From positions 1,116,001-1,180,000 of the forward strand of contig NZ_CP088298.1 of the NCBI RefSeq assembly GCF_021117425.1: a DNA stretch of 64,000 nucleotides, read 5' to 3'. The notes under the pieces are model-generated. The model was not told the origin of the DNA. It saw only the letters and a program-made list of their open reading frames with translations, and searched no databases. The stretch is from Brevibacterium zhoupengii (GTDB taxonomy: Bacteria > Actinomycetota > Actinomycetes > Actinomycetales > Brevibacteriaceae). Position 1 is the stretch's first letter. Each line of letters begins with the position of its first letter. The position numbers and the translations under genes were made by a program. Below, piece after piece: positions 26,485 to 34,934 of the stretch.

Positions 26485-26844
26485 TCACTGCTGGTCAGCA
26501 CCGCCCCCGGCGAGCTCCCGCAGGGCCTGAACATGAGCGTCGAGACGGGCGCTCCCGTCCGTGGTGATGGCGACCCAGGTGCGGGGGCGTTTGCCGACAT
26601 AGCCTTTTCTGACCTCGACCAGCCCCGCCTTCTCAAGGGCGGAGATGTGGCGAGAGAGCACGGAGTCGGAGACGCCGAGGGAATCGCGGAGGAGTTTGAA
26701 TTCCGCCCGGTCCCGATTCTTCAGACTCGCCACGATTCCGAGTCGAGTGGGATTGTTCAGATCTGATTCGATCCGAGTCAGGGACTCGCCGAGGTTGTCC
26801 ATCGTGTCATCGGATTCGTCGTCGGTGCTGATGTAGGGGTTCAT
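26485..26844 (-). CDS. Winged-helix transcriptional regulator
   Basis: The 119-residue protein carries an ArsR/MarR-like winged helix: NPTRLGIVASL, then FKLLRDSLGVSDSVLSRHIS as recognition helix, and VEVRKGYVGKRPRTWVAIT as wing. No metal or ligand site is obvious. It is 20 bp downstream of a small membrane protein gene in the same operon, an arrangement typical of one-component switches. Two AAGTACTT palindromes over the operon promoter are its likely operators. Confidence 0.85.
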   Translation of the reverse strand: MNPYISTDDESDDTMDNLGESLTRIESDLNNPTRLGIVASLKNRDRAEFKLLRDSLGVSDSVLSRHISALEKAGLVEVRKGYVGKRPRTWVAITTDGSARLDAHVQALRELAGGGADQQ

Positions 26845-26863
26845 GGTCGTGCCTCGTCCTTTC

Positions 26864-27283
26864 TCAGCGGCGCAGTCCGACGAGGGACATGATGGGGGAG
26901 AGGACCCAGAGGAAGCCGGCGGCCGCGAACGGCACCCACGACGTGGGAGTGAACGAGTCGACGATGATCGCTGTGAACAGAGCGACGAAGGTCAGCGGCA
27001 GCCAGGTGCAGAGCAGGACGGTTGAACGGCGGCTCCAGCTCAGGGCCCTGACGGAATAGACGATGAGGGCCGGCACCAGCCAGGCGCCGCCGGCGCCGAG
27101 GATGATCAGCTGCGTCGTGTTGTCCTCGATGAGTCCGACGGCGAGGATCCCCACGGAGATAGCCGCGCTGTAGACGAAGAGCATCGTGACCAGCGGCCAG
27201 GCATCGCTGGATCGGGCTTGGGCCTGATTCGACTCGACCTGCGAGAGAAGGTCTTCGGCCTGCTGCGGGGTGGGCGTGGTCAT
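26864..27283 (-). CDS. Four-helix membrane protein paired with winged-helix regulator
   Basis: The 139-residue protein from ATG 27283 (after AAGGAG) has a short soluble N-terminus (TPQQAEDLLSQVESNQAQA) and four predicted membrane helices. I do not recognise a named family. The winged-helix gene downstream suggests a membrane protein co-expressed with its regulator, as often seen in Actinobacteria. Confidence 0.75.
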   Translation of the reverse strand: MTTPTPQQAEDLLSQVESNQAQARSSDAWPLVTMLFVYSAAISVGILAVGLIEDNTTQLIILGAGGAWLVPALIVYSVRALSWSRRSTVLLCTWLPLTFVALFTAIIVDSFTPTSWVPFAAAGFLWVLSPIMSLVGLRR

Positions 27284-27322
27284 GACAACTCCTTCGTTGC
27301 TGTCCTCACCGAGGGACGGTGA

Positions 27323-27385
27323 CTTCCTGGTGGAAGTGATTACAGCGTAGCAAGTACTTTCCATATTGGTAAGTACTTTCATGAA
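27323..27385 (-). promoter_or_regulatory. Promoter with tandem AAGTACTT palindromes
   Basis: Two copies of the 8-bp palindrome AAGTACTT, each followed by TC, lie at 27352-27359 and 27371-27378, 19 bp centre to centre. On the minus strand a TTACCA -35 and TACGCT -10 with 17-bp spacing run through them. Bound protein would block polymerase. The winged-helix regulator of this operon is the obvious candidate. Confidence 0.6.
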
Positions 27386-27404
27386 GTTGTTCTCGCGGCC
27401 GGGC

Positions 27405-27857
27405 TCAGGAGGAAGCCGCAGCAGCCACGGTGGCCGCAAGCTCGGTGGCCGCGCCGAGGTGGTCGGCGGTGACCTCGCCGGTGACGATGAGCGGGTCGAA
27501 GGCGAGCTTCCAGCCCAGGCCCGTCGTGATCTGCTTCATCGCGACCTCGGCCCCGGTCGTGTCGTAGCCGCCGTGGATCCAATAGGAGAACGGGCGACCG
27601 GCGGTCGGCTCCCTGACCGCGTCGTACGTGGTGTCGAAGAAGTGCTTGAGGGCTCCGGAGATGTAGCCGAAGTTCGCCGTTGTGCCGAGGACGAACCCAT
27701 CGGCGGCGAGCACGTCCTCGGCCGTCGCCTCCAAGGCGGGACGGACTACGACGTCGACGTCACCCAACTCCGGCATGCGCAGTCCGGACAGGGCCGCCTC
27801 GGCGATTTCAGTCGTTGCCTGTGACGGGGAATGATGAACGAGCAATATGCTGACCAT
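27405..27857 (-). CDS. Flavodoxin-like FMN protein
   Basis: The 150-residue protein opens with ILLVHHSPSQATTEIA, a flavodoxin phosphate loop variant, and has GFVLGTTANFGYISGALKHF, matching the FMN-binding segments of flavodoxin/NAD(P)H quinone reductase (WrbA-like) folds. It probably shuttles electrons or reduces quinones. A TAGTCT box ends 6 nt before the ATG, so it is probably leaderless. Only 42 bp separate it from the divergent Sir2 gene. Confidence 0.85.
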   Translation of the reverse strand: MVSILLVHHSPSQATTEIAEAALSGLRMPELGDVDVVVRPALEATAEDVLAADGFVLGTTANFGYISGALKHFFDTTYDAVREPTAGRPFSYWIHGGYDTTGAEVAMKQITTGLGWKLAFDPLIVTGEVTADHLGAATELAATVAAAASS

Positions 27858-27899
27858 GGGACCAGACTAACCCCGCAGCATTTCGACGAGGGAGGATTC

Positions 27900-28829
27900 G
27901 TGGCAGTCATCTTTGATCCGCTCCGCGGGCGGACACGACCCGAGCCCAGCCACAGCGATGAGGAGATCATCGACGTGCTCACCGGCGCTGCCGGGACCGT
28001 GGGAATCGACACCTCCGGGTGGGCGGTGCTGACCGGGGCCGGGATGAGCACGGATTCGGGAGTGCCCGACTATCGGGGACCCGACGCCGTGCCCCGGCAG
28101 CCGATGACGATACAGACCTTCCTTTCCCATCCCGACCAGCGCGCCCGCTACTGGGCGCGTTCCTGGGTGGGGTGGCCGCGGATGCGTTCGGCCCGACCGA
28201 ATGCGGCACACCTGGGGCTCGCTCAGCTGCCCGTCGCCGGAATCGTCACGCAGAATGTCGACGGACTCCACCAGGCCGCGGCACGGGAGGAGGGCAGTCG
28301 CAGTCCGGTCATGGACCTGCACGGCAGCCTGGATCGCGTCATCTGCCTCAAAGAGGGACACATGTTCGACCGGGACTGGGTCCAGGCCCAGTTGAGCGAG
28401 CTCAACCCTGACTTCGCGAAACTCGTGGGCATCGATCCGATCGATGTCGAGACGGCCCCCGACGGTGACGTGGACTTAGAGGAGACGGCGGACTTCATTG
28501 TCGCCGATTGCCCCCGCTGTGGCGGAATCCTCAAACCCGATGTCGTGTACTTCGGTGACTCCGTGCCTCCGGCAAGACTGCAGGAGGCGAATCGCATCTG
28601 CGCTGACGCGAGCGGGATCGTTGTGCTCGGATCCTCGCTCGCGGTGCTGTCGGGACTGCGCTTCGTGCGAGCGGCTGCGAAGGCCGAGAAACCGGTCGTC
28701 ATCGTCACCGACGGTCCCACCAGGGGAGATGAGCTCGCTGACTACCGCTCGATCTCCCGCGTCGGCGATTTCGTGGAGGACTGGGCACTCAGAGGAATCC
28801 AAGGCGATGATGACAAGCTTCAGGCATGA
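27900..28829 (+). CDS. Sir2-family NAD-dependent protein deacylase
   Basis: The 309-residue sirtuin starts at GTG 27900 after GGAGGA; the longer frame from 27831 would run into the divergent flavodoxin gene. It has GAGMSTDSGVPDYRG (NAD loop), TQNVDGLHQAA and the catalytic His in DLHGSL. The zinc module is unusual: the first pair reads VICLKEGH instead of CLxC, while CPRC is present. Either a His or Asp completes the site or zinc binding is altered. It is coupled by ATGA to a TIGR03085 gene. Confidence 0.9.
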   Translation: MAVIFDPLRGRTRPEPSHSDEEIIDVLTGAAGTVGIDTSGWAVLTGAGMSTDSGVPDYRGPDAVPRQPMTIQTFLSHPDQRARYWARSWVGWPRMRSARPNAAHLGLAQLPVAGIVTQNVDGLHQAAAREEGSRSPVMDLHGSLDRVICLKEGHMFDRDWVQAQLSELNPDFAKLVGIDPIDVETAPDGDVDLEETADFIVADCPRCGGILKPDVVYFGDSVPPARLQEANRICADASGIVVLGSSLAVLSGLRFVRAAAKAEKPVVIVTDGPTRGDELADYRSISRVGDFVEDWALRGIQGDDDKLQA

Positions 28830-29428
28830 GCAATCTTGCCCGAACCGAACGCCTCCGCCTCGTCGATACAGCCAATAGGGCCGGTGAAGACGCCCCGACG
28901 CTGTGCGAGGGTTGGACGACACGAGACCTTGCCACTCATCTCGTCATCCGCGAACGTCACCCCGTTGCCGCCCTCGGCATCTTCATGCCGAAGCTCGAAG
29001 GCAAGCGCGAGGAACAGGAACGGGCGTATGCCTCGATGCCGTATTCGAGTCTGCTGGGTCTCGTGGCATCCCCGCCGAGGTGGACCCCGGGTCGGTGGCC
29101 CGGCGTCGAATCCGTGATGAACACCGCCGAGTACATCGTCCACCACGAAGACATCCGACGCGCGGAGATCGAATGGATCCCACGCCGGCTGTCCCTGCCG
29201 GAGAACCGTGCCGTGTGGACAGCGTGCCGAACCGCACTCCTGCCCTTCGCCGCCAAGGCCGAAGGCCGCGTCACGATCGTCAGCCCCGGATTCGGCCAGC
29301 ACAGTACGGGCAGAAGATCCGGCGGGAGCAAGGGCAGCGCCCAGGAGGTCACCATCACCGGAGAGCCCGTGGAGATCCTGCTCTACCTGATGGGCCGACA
29401 GAAGCATGCCCTCGTCGATGTGAAGTGA
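28826..29428 (+). CDS. TIGR03085 family DinB/maleylpyruvate isomerase-like protein
   Basis: The 200-residue protein belongs to the mycothiol-dependent DinB-like four-helix family. It shows TLCEGWTTRDLATHLVIRE near the N-terminus and AEYIVHHEDIRRA, whose His/Glu residues fit the typical metal site. The substrate is unknown. It overlaps the Sir2 gene by 4 bp and is followed by a short GC hairpin. Confidence 0.85.
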   Translation: MSNLARTERLRLVDTANRAGEDAPTLCEGWTTRDLATHLVIRERHPVAALGIFMPKLEGKREEQERAYASMPYSSLLGLVASPPRWTPGRWPGVESVMNTAEYIVHHEDIRRAEIEWIPRRLSLPENRAVWTACRTALLPFAAKAEGRVTIVSPGFGQHSTGRRSGGSKGSAQEVTITGEPVEILLYLMGRQKHALVDVK

Positions 29429-29450
29429 GGGGCCGCATCGTTGGGCGAGG

Positions 29451-29466
29451 CGGGGGAAAACCCCCG
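29451..29466 (+). terminator. Short GC hairpin after the TIGR03085 gene
   Basis: CGGGGG, AAAA, CCCCCG form a tight 6-bp stem-loop 23 nt after the stop codon. There is no T-run, so it is a weak or partial terminator. Confidence 0.5.
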
Positions 29467-29553
29467 ACCAGCTGAACGGTTTGTATCATTCCCCTGCCAA
29501 GTGCAAGTTCCTAAGCTGATACCAACAGCAGCCGCACAAGCAGAGGCAGAGAG

Positions 29554-29976
29554 ATGAACCCCACCCCCAACTCCGACTACACAGCAGAGACCAACTACCC
29601 CTCGACCACCGGATATCCCTCAACCACCGGCAGCCAGGGCTACCTCGAATCGAACCAGGGGTACAACACAGGCGCACAGCCACCGCAGTCCTACCGCGCC
29701 AGGGCGGAGGAAGATCCGGGCAAGGTCCTGGGAATCATCTCGCTGGTCGCGACCCTCTCGACCTTCCTGGGCTTCAACTTCCTCGGCCCCATCGTCGGCA
29801 TCATCACCGGCCATATGGCGCGCAAGAACTCACGAAGCGCGGGCTTCGCCGACAACGAGATGGGCAAATGGGGCTTCATCCTCGGCATCGTCTTCGTCTC
29901 AGTGGCAGCACTGGGCGGACTGCTCGGCCTGTCCATCGCAGGATTCGCCGGACTGGCAGGACTCCTCGGGGCCTAG
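29554..29976 (+). CDS. DUF4190-like small membrane protein
   Basis: The 140-residue protein has a Tyr/Thr/Gly-rich cytosolic N-terminus (YPSTTGYPSTTGSQGY) followed by two membrane segments with LGIISLVATLSTFLGF and a GHMARKNSR loop, the DUF4190 pattern. Function is unknown. Its TAG overlaps the TAG of the convergent spermidine synthase-like gene by 2 bp. Confidence 0.8.
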   Translation: MNPTPNSDYTAETNYPSTTGYPSTTGSQGYLESNQGYNTGAQPPQSYRARAEEDPGKVLGIISLVATLSTFLGFNFLGPIVGIITGHMARKNSRSAGFADNEMGKWGFILGIVFVSVAALGGLLGLSIAGFAGLAGLLGA

Positions 29977-31601
29977 TACCCGATCCAGGCTCCGCGCTCC
30001 TGGTCGAGCACACGAGGGTGGAGCAGGGTCGAGGCCTCAACATCACCGACGGAAGCCCGATCACGGTCGGGCGGGAACGTGGTGGAGGACGCGAGCACTT
30101 CAGCCGTCGCGAATTTCAATCCCTCGGGAGCATCCCGGGGGATTGTCACGTTCGGGCCCTGCTCCTCGGCTTCACTGCCTTCGGAGGCATCGGCGAGGAA
30201 GTAGCCCCAGTCACCGAAGCTGGGGACATCGACGTGATAGGGCGTGGTGGCCAGGCCCGCCTCAGCGACGGCTTCCCCGATACCCCAATAGGCCTCCGGA
30301 GCGAAGTACGGGGAGCCGGCCTGAACGACGAGCCTGGCCTCGGGGGACATGACCTGCTTGATCAGTCCGTAGAACTCGATGCTGTAGAGCTTCGAGGTGG
30401 CGACATCGTCCGGGTCAGGCAGATCGGCGATGACCGCATCGTAGGCCGTGTGCTCGGCTTCGCGCAGCCAGGTGAAGGCATCGGCGGCGATGGTCGTCAC
30501 ACGGGGATCGTCGAGGGAGTCTTCGTTGAAGTCGGTGAAGTGGTCCGAGGTCTTGGCGAGTTCGAGGACGCGGGGGTCGAGGTCGACGAGCGTCACCGAT
30601 TCGACATCGGGATATTTGAGGATCTCCCGCACAGCCAGTCCGTCCCCGCCGCCGAGAACGAGGACATTGCGCTTGGGCCCGTTCATGAGCGGGTGGACCA
30701 GGGACTCGTGATAACGGTATTCGTCGGCCGAAGCGAACTGCAGGTCCCCATTGAGGTAGAGCCTTGTGTCCCCGGTCTTCTTCGACTCGGTGAGCACGAT
30801 CTCCTGGTAGTCCGTGCGCTGGGAGTAGACGATCGGGTCGCGGTAGAGGCGCTGCCGGGTCGTCATCTCGATGTCATCGGTGAACACCCAGACCACGGTG
30901 AGCCCGCCGACGATGAGGACGAGCAGGCCAGCCAAGATGACCTGCGTGCGGGTGCGGATCTCGGTGCGGAAGAGCCAGAGCACGATGAGGATGCCGACGA
31001 CGGCGTTCGTGATCCCCACCGCCAGAGCCCCTCTTGGCAGGCCGAAGATCGGGAGCAGGACGAAGGGGAAGGCGAGGCCGCCGACCAGCCCGCCGACGTA
31101 GTCCGCGGCGAAGAGATCGGCGACAGCGCTGGAGGCCTTCTGCGCACGGATGCGTTGGACGAGCTCCATGAGCAGGGGGATCTCCGCGCCGATGAGTGCG
31201 CCGATGACGAAGGTGAGGGCGACCATCGCGACGGTGTAGATGTCGGCGAAGGCGAACGCGAGGTAGAGCAGGATGACCGAGAGGCCGCCGATGATGCCCA
31301 GCGCGGCCTCGATGAGGGCGAAGGCGACTGCGGCGAACTCGGTCAGGCGTTTCGTGGCCAGGGACCCGATGCCCATCGCGAAGACCATGACCGAGAGGAC
31401 AATCGAGGCCTGAACGATGGTGTCGCCGAGGAGGTAGGAGCCGAGTGTGACGAGCGCGAGCTCGTAGACCATGCCGCAGCTGGCGCAGATGAAGACGGCC
31501 AGGAGCACGAAGAAGCGGGCGGGTCCTGGCTTCAGCGGCAGCGTGATCGGTTTGCTGCCGCCGACGGTATCGGCGTTACCGGATTCTGTCGGTGAACTCA
31601 A
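29973..31601 (-). CDS. Membrane-anchored spermidine synthase-like protein
   Basis: The 542-residue protein has seven or so N-terminal membrane helices and then a spermidine synthase-type methyltransferase fold. It shows VLVLGGGDGLAVREILKYP for the decarboxylated-AdoMet site, VDLDPRVLELA, and the catalytic Asp region DAVIADLPDPDD. A TTG at 31601 overlaps the DUF350 stop (TTGA) and is the likely start; the frame to 31658 lies inside DUF350. It is the last gene of a five-gene membrane-linked cluster known in Actinobacteria. Actual polyamine synthesis is uncertain. Confidence 0.85.
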   Translation of the reverse strand: MSSPTESGNADTVGGSKPITLPLKPGPARFFVLLAVFICASCGMVYELALVTLGSYLLGDTIVQASIVLSVMVFAMGIGSLATKRLTEFAAVAFALIEAALGIIGGLSVILLYLAFAFADIYTVAMVALTFVIGALIGAEIPLLMELVQRIRAQKASSAVADLFAADYVGGLVGGLAFPFVLLPIFGLPRGALAVGITNAVVGILIVLWLFRTEIRTRTQVILAGLLVLIVGGLTVVWVFTDDIEMTTRQRLYRDPIVYSQRTDYQEIVLTESKKTGDTRLYLNGDLQFASADEYRYHESLVHPLMNGPKRNVLVLGGGDGLAVREILKYPDVESVTLVDLDPRVLELAKTSDHFTDFNEDSLDDPRVTTIAADAFTWLREAEHTAYDAVIADLPDPDDVATSKLYSIEFYGLIKQVMSPEARLVVQAGSPYFAPEAYWGIGEAVAEAGLATTPYHVDVPSFGDWGYFLADASEGSEAEEQGPNVTIPRDAPEGLKFATAEVLASSTTFPPDRDRASVGDVEASTLLHPRVLDQERGAWIGY

Positions 31602-32023
31602 AGGAGCGCTGCGGCCATGATGCCCGCGATGCCCACGTGAGCGGAGGCATTGACCCACACTTCAGGGTGAAACGCATCGGGTTTGATCATATCGCCGAGC
31701 TTGCCGGGGGTGAAGGCGTCGATGAGCAGGAAGCTCAGGGCCATGAGGATGATGCCGACGATGCCGAAGACCAGGGTGGAGATGATGCCGAAGACGAAAT
31801 CATCCGCGCTGGCCCGGATCGCGGCGATGACGATGATCGCCACACCGAGGAGGTCGGAGGCGACGAGGATCACGGCATTCTTCGACTTCTGCTGCCAGAG
31901 GATGACGTGCAGCTTTCCCGGGGTGAGGAGGTCGACGACGAAGTAGCCGATGAGCATGAGCGCGAGGCCGCTCACGGCATAGGAGAGGACGATCCCGATC
32001 TCAAGGAAGAGGTCTGCCAACAT
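31598..32023 (-). CDS. DUF350 (YjfL-like) membrane protein
   Basis: The 141-residue protein has four helices arranged as two repeats, each ending with a VDLLTPGKL or IDAFTPGKL motif, the hallmark of DUF350. In many bacteria DUF350 genes lie with spermidine synthase-like and DUF4178 genes and have been tied to envelope stress (PspA-type) modules. Its role is unknown. Confidence 0.9.
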   Translation of the reverse strand: MLADLFLEIGIVLSYAVSGLALMLIGYFVVDLLTPGKLHVILWQQKSKNAVILVASDLLGVAIIVIAAIRASADDFVFGIISTLVFGIVGIILMALSFLLIDAFTPGKLGDMIKPDAFHPEVWVNASAHVGIAGIMAAALL

Positions 32024-32071
32024 GATTGCCTTTCAGAGTGCTGTCGGTGCTGTCATTTGCCGCGAACGTTG

Positions 32072-32431
32072 TCATTTGCCGGTGCCGGGTCCGCCGCCGC
32101 GGAATCCCGAGCCGTCGCCGTAGTTCGATCCGACGCTGCTGGAGCCGCCGCCGAAGAAGGGCAGGAAGAAGAATCCGCCGCCACCGCCACCCGAGCCGTC
32201 CGAGTCATCCGTGCAGCCATTCATGATGTTGCCGAGGATCAGGACGATGACTACCAGAGCGATGATGGTGCCGCAGCCGGAGCGTTTCTTCGGGCCGCCG
32301 GAATTGTTGTTCGAGGGCCCGGAGCCGCGATTGCCCCCGGACCCGCGGTCTCCGCCGCCGGAGCCGCGCCCGTTCTCGGCGTCGAAGTTGAAGGAGCCTC
32401 CACCCATGGAGACATTGGGATCGTGGCTCAT
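32072..32431 (-). CDS. Gly/Ser-rich single-pass membrane protein (DUF4247 position)
   Basis: The 119-residue protein has a Gly/Asn/Ser-rich N-terminus, one helix (CGTIIALVVIVLILGNIM) and a Gly-rich C-terminus with FFFLPFFGGG. In related clusters this slot holds a DUF4247 protein, but I cannot see that domain clearly. It overlaps the DUF2617 gene by 4 bp. Confidence 0.7.
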   Translation of the reverse strand: MSHDPNVSMGGGSFNFDAENGRGSGGGDRGSGGNRGSGPSNNNSGGPKKRSGCGTIIALVVIVLILGNIMNGCTDDSDGSGGGGGGFFFLPFFGGGSSSVGSNYGDGSGFRGGGPGTGK

Positions 32432-33006
32432 GATCTCCTCCTCAGCTGACTGTGGCTGTGCACGATCTGACGGTGCTGCGGATAGCAGTGCCAGCTCTGC
32501 CAGGAGAGCTGCTCGGAACTGCAGTCGGTCAGTGCCAGCGCCGTCAGCGCACCCGGTTCACCGGGGAAGTCAACGACGAGGTGACGGTCGTGGGCACTCG
32601 AACGGGCCACCACCTCAGCGGCGGCATCACTGAAGCTGCCTGTCACATCTGTGAGCTCACTGCGGAACTGATGTCGGGTGAATCCCGACCAGGATCCAGC
32701 GGTGGTGCGAGTCGTGTCCCAGCCGGGACGCTCATCCTCGCCGAGGCAGGCGAAGGTTTCGATGAAGGCGTCGGTGTCGCTCTCGCTCAGGATCACCTGG
32801 TGGGAGGAGCCGATGACGTGGAGCTCGAGCTGCAAACGATCCTGCCCATTCGACGACGGCAGGTCGATGAAGTCGGAGGCCAGAGGGGTGATGCGGCCAT
32901 GGGCGAGGCTGAAGGTCAGCGCCTGGGCAGACGTATCGGCGAAGGCCACGTCGACGCTCAGGTGCTGGGACGGCACCGGGTGTGTCAATGGGGGAGTGAG
33001 TGTCAT
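32428..33006 (-). CDS. DUF2617 family protein
   Basis: The 192-residue protein from ATG 33006 (MTLTPPLTHPVPSQHL) matches actinobacterial DUF2617, with LQLELHVIGSSHQVILS and CYPQHRQIVHSHSQL at the C-terminus. No catalytic motif is evident. The TGATG junction with DUF4178 (1-nt overlap) couples the two genes. Function is unknown. Confidence 0.82.
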   Translation of the reverse strand: MTLTPPLTHPVPSQHLSVDVAFADTSAQALTFSLAHGRITPLASDFIDLPSSNGQDRLQLELHVIGSSHQVILSESDTDAFIETFACLGEDERPGWDTTRTTAGSWSGFTRHQFRSELTDVTGSFSDAAAEVVARSSAHDRHLVVDFPGEPGALTALALTDCSSEQLSWQSWHCYPQHRQIVHSHSQLRRRS

Positions 33007-33623
33007 CAGCTGCCCGAATAGATGGTGAAGGAACCGACCGGGATCGATTCGCCGGTGCTCACTTCCCAACGGCCGTGGTCGAAGCGTTCGAAGGCAAGCA
33101 GTTTGTGATCATCGGACTCGTAGTCGACGTAGTCGACGCCGCCCTTCTCATTGAGGCCGGTGGTGCCCTCGGAGCGATAGGAGGCGGTTCCGTGTTCGAC
33201 GAGTTTGTACTCGGTGGAGTCGATGGTGATGGTCTTGGCCTTGGGCTCGATGTCGAGCTCGGGGCGATCACTCCACCGGGAGACCTGCAGATCGGGATCA
33301 TTCTCGACGGTCAGCCACAGGCGGGTGGCGGACTGGTCGGCCTGGAAGAAGTGCTCGGCCCAGTCGTAGCCGCCTTCTGAGATGCGCAGGGTGCCGCGGA
33401 CGAAGAACTTCTCATTGCCGAATTCGAGCAGGTCACCGGCCTTGATCGTCTCCGGATCCCCGCCTGCGTTCTGCTCGGGGGCGAACGGATCCTGAGGTCG
33501 GCGGGGTGCGGCCGCATTCTCTTCGAACTTGCGGCGGCTGGCGGCGCGCCTGCGGATGACGATCACCGTGATGAGAACGACGATGATGAACACCAAGACG
33601 GTGATGAGGATATTCGATGACAC
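33006..33623 (-). CDS. DUF4178 protein with N-terminal membrane anchor
   Basis: The 205-residue protein from GTG 33623 has one helix (ILITVLVFIIVVLITVIVI) and a basic stretch. A DUF4178 beta domain follows (KAGDLLEFGNEKFFVRGTL, then DFTIYSGS-like end). It opens the five-gene cluster and probably acts at the inner face of the membrane. Domain activity is unknown. Confidence 0.85.
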   Translation of the reverse strand: MSSNILITVLVFIIVVLITVIVIRRRAASRRKFEENAAAPRRPQDPFAPEQNAGGDPETIKAGDLLEFGNEKFFVRGTLRISEGGYDWAEHFFQADQSATRLWLTVENDPDLQVSRWSDRPELDIEPKAKTITIDSTEYKLVEHGTASYRSEGTTGLNEKGGVDYVDYESDDHKLLAFERFDHGRWEVSTGESIPVGSFTIYSGS

Positions 33624-33661
33624 GGTTGCCTGCTTCGCTCAGATAGCCGGAACTTTCACAC

Positions 33662-34711
33662 TCAACTGTAGTCGAATCGTCCCTCGAGCGCGGTCATGGA
33701 ATCCGCAGGGAAGAAGCCGAGATCTCGGTTGAGCGCGTGCATCGGCCCATTGCCTGTGGCTGTATAGGTCTGGATCCAGGAGGCCTGGGCGACTTCCGGG
33801 ATCTCGTGGAGCTGGCGCATGTTCGCGACTTTGAGTCCGCGTCCGATGCCGCGACCGCGATACGCTGCCTCGACGAAGGTGTCCTCCTGGACGACGATGT
33901 CCGTCTCGTGGCGGGAGACCATGATCTCCGTGTATCCGACGGCAACCGGCTCGTCCGCCGTGTTGTCATCGATCTCGGCGGTGACGTCGTTGACGTGGGC
34001 GATCGAGCTGACCAGAATCCAGCCTTGGTCGGCCATCCGCTCCTCATGGGTGCGGATCGCGCCGGCACCGGCATGCTTGAGTATGCGCGTGAGGTCACCG
34101 ACCGGGACGTCCTCGTCCATCTGCTGACGCAGTCGTGCCCAATCTTCGACTGCTTCGTCCGGGCAGCCACCGATCCACGAGGTGATCGACACGTTCGGAT
34201 CAGGGTCTGTCGCCAGTCGTGACTTCGCGGCCGGGTCCCTGTAGCGGTTGGCATCATCGCGCAGGTAGGCCGGCAGGTCCAGCAGCAGTCGCTGTTCCTC
34301 GTTGCCGATGATCAGGCCCTGTGCCTGTGCGAAGGCCACGCCCTCCGGGCAGTAGGTTTCGGTCTGGACGAGCTCCGTGCGTCCGCGCAGCAGATCCGCG
34401 ACGGCTCCGGCGATCGACGTGCCGTACCCCTGTCGTCGGTGCGTGGGCAGAACTCCGATTTCGACGTCGGCGGGGGCGTCGGTGACGATGTTGATCTCGG
34501 CGCCGCCGATGGGCACCTCGCCGAGGTGGGCCACGAGTGCGATGTCGGACTTGTCCGAACGGGGCTGGGCGAACTGGGTGAGAGTCGACTCAAGGCTCTG
34601 CCACCAGGCGGCAGTGCGACCGAAGGTGTAGGCCTCGCACATGAGCTCACGCCATTGCGTGAGCCCGTCGACGTCGTCGGGCTCGATGCGGGTGATCTGG
34701 ACATCGACCAT
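33662..34711 (-). CDS. Double-GNAT N-acetyltransferase
   Basis: The 349-residue protein contains two GNAT folds. The N-terminal one has IGVLPTHRRQGYGTSIAGAV, a good acetyl-CoA loop. The C-terminal one has EDTFVEAAYRGRGIGRGLKV, also a good loop. Two-domain GNATs of this type (Eis or MshD-like layout) act on small amines; the substrate is unknown. It stands alone between the DUF4178 cluster and the DUF1707 pair. Confidence 0.85.
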   Translation of the reverse strand: MVDVQITRIEPDDVDGLTQWRELMCEAYTFGRTAAWWQSLESTLTQFAQPRSDKSDIALVAHLGEVPIGGAEINIVTDAPADVEIGVLPTHRRQGYGTSIAGAVADLLRGRTELVQTETYCPEGVAFAQAQGLIIGNEEQRLLLDLPAYLRDDANRYRDPAAKSRLATDPDPNVSITSWIGGCPDEAVEDWARLRQQMDEDVPVGDLTRILKHAGAGAIRTHEERMADQGWILVSSIAHVNDVTAEIDDNTADEPVAVGYTEIMVSRHETDIVVQEDTFVEAAYRGRGIGRGLKVANMRQLHEIPEVAQASWIQTYTATGNGPMHALNRDLGFFPADSMTALEGRFDYS

Positions 34712-34742
34712 AACTTGAGTCGACCATGCTTCACCCCGGATT

Positions 34743-34934
34743 TCAAGGATTCGAAGGAGGGTCCGATCCGTCCTCAGGCCCCGCCTCGGCGCTGGGATCC
34801 TCTGTGGGCAGGCGTGAGCCGATGTGCGCGTCGGGACTATTCATCACCCGGTAGACGAGGAAGGCGCCAACGCTGAAGACCACGATGATGGTCAGGATGA
34901 GGAAGATGACGGCGCCGAGACCCGGCTCCATCAC
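34743..34934 (-). CDS. Small single-pass membrane protein
   Basis: The 63-residue protein has one helix (AVIFLILTIIVVFSVGAFLV) and an acidic, Pro-rich C-terminus. It overlaps the DUF1707 gene by 4 bp (ATGA) and is probably co-translated. No family is recognised. Confidence 0.65.
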   Translation of the reverse strand: MMEPGLGAVIFLILTIIVVFSVGAFLVYRVMNSPDAHIGSRLPTEDPSAEAGPEDGSDPPSNP

